A program made the position numbers and the translations under genes. Shown in pieces: positions 62,105 to 64,000 of a stretch of DNA of 64,000 nt. The stretch lies in NCBI RefSeq assembly GCF_016595505.1, contig NZ_JAENIL010000005.1:124001-188000 (forward strand). The letters are read 5' to 3'. This DNA comes from Pelagicoccus mobilis (lineage in GTDB: Bacteria > Verrucomicrobiota > Verrucomicrobiia > Opitutales > Opitutaceae). Under the pieces are notes generated by a model. It did no database searches, was not told the origin of the DNA, and was given only the letters and a program-made list of their open reading frames with translations. Positions within the stretch are counted from its first letter, which is position 1; each line of letters begins with the position of its first letter.

Positions 62105-63223
62105 ATGACTTGGGCTACGACAACAGCCCATGAGCTCAATATGGAAAACTACACAAGCTTCCTAAACAACATCAGTGGAAACGTACTTCTCGGCTGCGAC
62201 GGATTTGTCGACGAGGTCTACCAAATCGTGGATGTCAGACAAAGCCTGACCGAGTTCACGCCGATGGACAACCTGAAGGAATTCGGCGAATTGATCACCA
62301 AGCGAGCAGATGGCGGAGTCGGCCTCGAAATCGTCCCTAAGCGCAGATGCTCAGGAGGCTTCACTCCCAACACTGGACGAGTCGCCGCTTTCCTCGGTCT
62401 TAAGCCTACCCTAACCGGACTCTACGGCGAGAAATCGATCGATCCAGCATTCGAAGAGTTCACCGAAAACTGCGATCTCATTTCCCTTGGCGACCCAGCC
62501 CTTACGCTTGTATTCGAATTTTCTGACGGAAAGATTCTCATGAGCGCCTTAAAGTCAGTAGCGAACCTGACATGGAACGACTTCACCGCTTTCTTCGGTC
62601 AAGAAAAGCTCGAGGAACTTTTCGCCAACACGGACATTCTTGGGCTTGGCTATTGGTCCCTCACTCCGGACTTCGACAACTTCCTTGAGGGCTTCATTTC
62701 CCAATACGAAGACCGAACGCCTCCCAAGCGCATGTTCTTCGATTTCGCCGACATCAAGAAAAAGTCCAATGAGTCCTTCATGGAAAGTTTGGCTTTAATC
62801 AAGAAGTTCAACGACAGAATCCCCATGACGATGAGCCTCAACGAACACGAGGGAGCGGAACTGTTCTCTCGATTCGACATGGAGTGGAACGAACAACCAG
62901 ATCAGGTTGCCTCTGGATTAACCGCCCTCCGTGAAAAAATCGGCATCGACGAACTCGTGGTCCACACTCCACATTTCGCCGCAGCCTCAAACGCTTCTCA
63001 AGGCGAAGACTTCGCTCTACAGGAGCTACAAACGAATGTAATCCGTACCGCTGGCGCTGGCGATACATTCAATGGCGGCTACCTCTGCGCCTCGCTTGGG
63101 GAACTCTCCATCAAGGAACGTCTCGCAATCGCAAACGCAGCCACAGCTTTCTTCGTCACGCATGCGACCGCTCCCACACGCGATGAGCTGCTCGAGCAAA
63201 TAGAGAAAGCTACAGACAAATAG
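62105..63223 (+). CDS. PfkB family carbohydrate kinase
   Basis: 372 residues; Met13 (62141, MENYTSFLNNISGNVLLGCD) is an equally good start. The N-terminus LLGCDGFVDEVYQIVD and CSGGFTPNTGRVAAFLGL fit the substrate-binding side of ribokinase-fold kinases. The C-terminal signature NVIRTAGAGDTFNGGYLCASL contains the anion hole and catalytic base Asp320. It phosphorylates a sugar or sugar acid with ATP; the substrate is unknown. It is followed 40 bases later by a DUF4432 epimerase-like gene on the same strand, so a short sugar-processing operon continues beyond the window. Confidence 0.87.
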   Translation: MTWATTTAHELNMENYTSFLNNISGNVLLGCDGFVDEVYQIVDVRQSLTEFTPMDNLKEFGELITKRADGGVGLEIVPKRRCSGGFTPNTGRVAAFLGLKPTLTGLYGEKSIDPAFEEFTENCDLISLGDPALTLVFEFSDGKILMSALKSVANLTWNDFTAFFGQEKLEELFANTDILGLGYWSLTPDFDNFLEGFISQYEDRTPPKRMFFDFADIKKKSNESFMESLALIKKFNDRIPMTMSLNEHEGAELFSRFDMEWNEQPDQVASGLTALREKIGIDELVVHTPHFAAASNASQGEDFALQELQTNVIRTAGAGDTFNGGYLCASLGELSIKERLAIANAATAFFVTHATAPTRDELLEQIEKATDK

Positions 63224-63263
63224 TCCTTCCTATAAGATCTTGAATACGTCACTCACAGCAAAT

Positions 63264-64000
63264 ATGACTTACCAACGCTCTCTCCTAAGCCCTGATTCTC
63301 AAGAACCTATGCCGACTCTACGCATAGACAGTCAGACTCTAGCGGTCGGAGGGAAACACAACTGGTCAATACAGACCCGCACATTGCACGGCGGAACACA
63401 GGAAGGCGTAGACGTAGTAGAGATTAACAACGGGAAACTGTGCTTCGCCGTCTTACCGACACGTGGCATGGGCATCTGGAAGGGAAACTGCGGGGATGTA
63501 CGGCTCGGCTGGGACTCTCCAGTTAAGCAACCCGTACACCCTTCCTACGTGAACTCGTTGGAAAATGGAGGCATCGGCTGGTTGCGAGGCTTCAACGAAT
63601 GGATCGTGCGTTGCGGACTCAGCAGCATGGGCGCCCCCGGGACGGACACCATCGTGGACAATAACGGCAACGCTCTCGAAGCCTTTCTCCCACTACACGG
63701 CAACATCGCCAACTTGCCAGCGCATACGGTCTCAATCGAGATCACGGATCGAGAATTGATACTCCGCGGCGAGGTAGATGAAACCATGCTCTTCGGTCCC
63801 GCTTTGCGGCTTCACACGGAGATTCGCACTGAATTCGGAACCGGGAAGCTCACGATTCTGGATACGGTCACGAACCTTGGCGACAACCCGACTGAGCATG
63901 AACTGCTTTACCACGTGAATTACGGAAGCCCGGTGCTAGAGCAAGGAGCACGCTTCCAGGCGCCCTTCAAACAAATGGCGCCGCGCGATCCCCGAGCAGC
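63264..64000 (+). CDS. DUF4432 aldose-1-epimerase-like protein, 5' part
   Basis: The frame opens at ATG 63264 (MTYQRSLLSPDSQEPMPTLR) and stays open to the window end, giving 245 codons of the N-terminal part. LCFAVLPTRGMGIWKG, VRLGWDSPVKQPVHPSYV, GIGWLRGFNEWIVRCGLSSM, LPLHGNIANLPAH and HELLYHVNYGSPVLEQGARF are the conserved blocks of the DUF4432/galactose-mutarotase-like superfamily; the catalytic His candidates (HG.I.N, YH.N.G) are present. Members are thought to interconvert sugar anomers. No signal peptide. It shares a transcript with the PfkB kinase. Confidence 0.85.
   Translation, partial: MTYQRSLLSPDSQEPMPTLRIDSQTLAVGGKHNWSIQTRTLHGGTQEGVDVVEINNGKLCFAVLPTRGMGIWKGNCGDVRLGWDSPVKQPVHPSYVNSLENGGIGWLRGFNEWIVRCGLSSMGAPGTDTIVDNNGNALEAFLPLHGNIANLPAHTVSIEITDRELILRGEVDETMLFGPALRLHTEIRTEFGTGKLTILDTVTNLGDNPTEHELLYHVNYGSPVLEQGARFQAPFKQMAPRDPRA

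Overview
The window looks like the chromosome of a marine, polysaccharide-degrading member of the Verrucomicrobiota, most likely the Opitutales (Pelagicoccus-like). This is inferred from the gene mix: large TonB-dependent receptors with the 'VFELSPF...GYRATATLAGTR' N-terminus typical of that phylum, no SusD partners, sulfatases, many Gfo/Idh/MocA oxidoreductases (two with clear twin-arginine signals), DUF1080 proteins and a hybrid two-component regulator. No marker gene fixes the genus. One tRNA gene (tRNA-Pro, CGG) is present. No rRNA, CRISPR array, prophage or intact insertion sequence was seen.

Region 1 (1-12.7 kb) is an arginine/cyanophycin catabolic locus. It holds the 3' end of astD, a YfcC-type carrier, a LuxR-type regulator divergent from a very acidic TonB-dependent receptor, an isoaspartyl peptidase, and a same-strand run of exported cyanophycinase, class III aminotransferase (astC-like), astB and a second exported cyanophycinase. 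Read together: exported cyanophycinases cut cyanophycin to beta-Asp-Arg dipeptides, the cytoplasmic isoaspartyl peptidase releases Asp and Arg, and the succinyltransferase (AST) pathway consumes the arginine. astA and astE are not in the window.

Region 2 (12.8-21 kb) has a STAS/SEC14-like protein, a PAS-AraC regulator, a DUF1080 protein, four Gfo/Idh/MocA oxidoreductases and a nucleoside/sugar-type MFS symporter. Region 3 (21.4-46.3 kb) is a PUL-like cluster: TonB receptor, hybrid histidine kinase/AraC regulator, a raffinose-synthase-type GH36, a GH29 fucosidase-like lipoprotein, two sulfatases, a NarL-type two-component pair, two Gfo/Idh/MocA enzymes with a second DUF1080 protein, and an octaheme cytochrome c with TPRs. 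The likely target is a sulfated fucose/galactose-containing glycan, which is inference.

Region 4 (46.4-64 kb) carries tRNA-Pro with a duplicated 3' end, a SYLF lipid-binding protein, an Fn3 surface protein, DAHP synthase preceded by an unannotated aromatic leader peptide and attenuator, a nuclease-like gene overlapping a hybrid kinase, GH130 and GH43 enzymes around an orphan lipoprotein, a TonB receptor-YfiR-CHASE-type hybrid kinase operon, and a PfkB kinase followed by a DUF4432 epimerase-like gene that runs off the end.

A second layer is structural. From about 1.9 to 44.1 kb nearly every gene-to-gene gap holds a long imperfect palindrome belonging to a few recurring families (ends GTAGGG...CCCTAC, AGGAGGGCAACG, GTAGCGG, CTGTAGGGCGGGGCG). 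None was seen from 47 to 64 kb.
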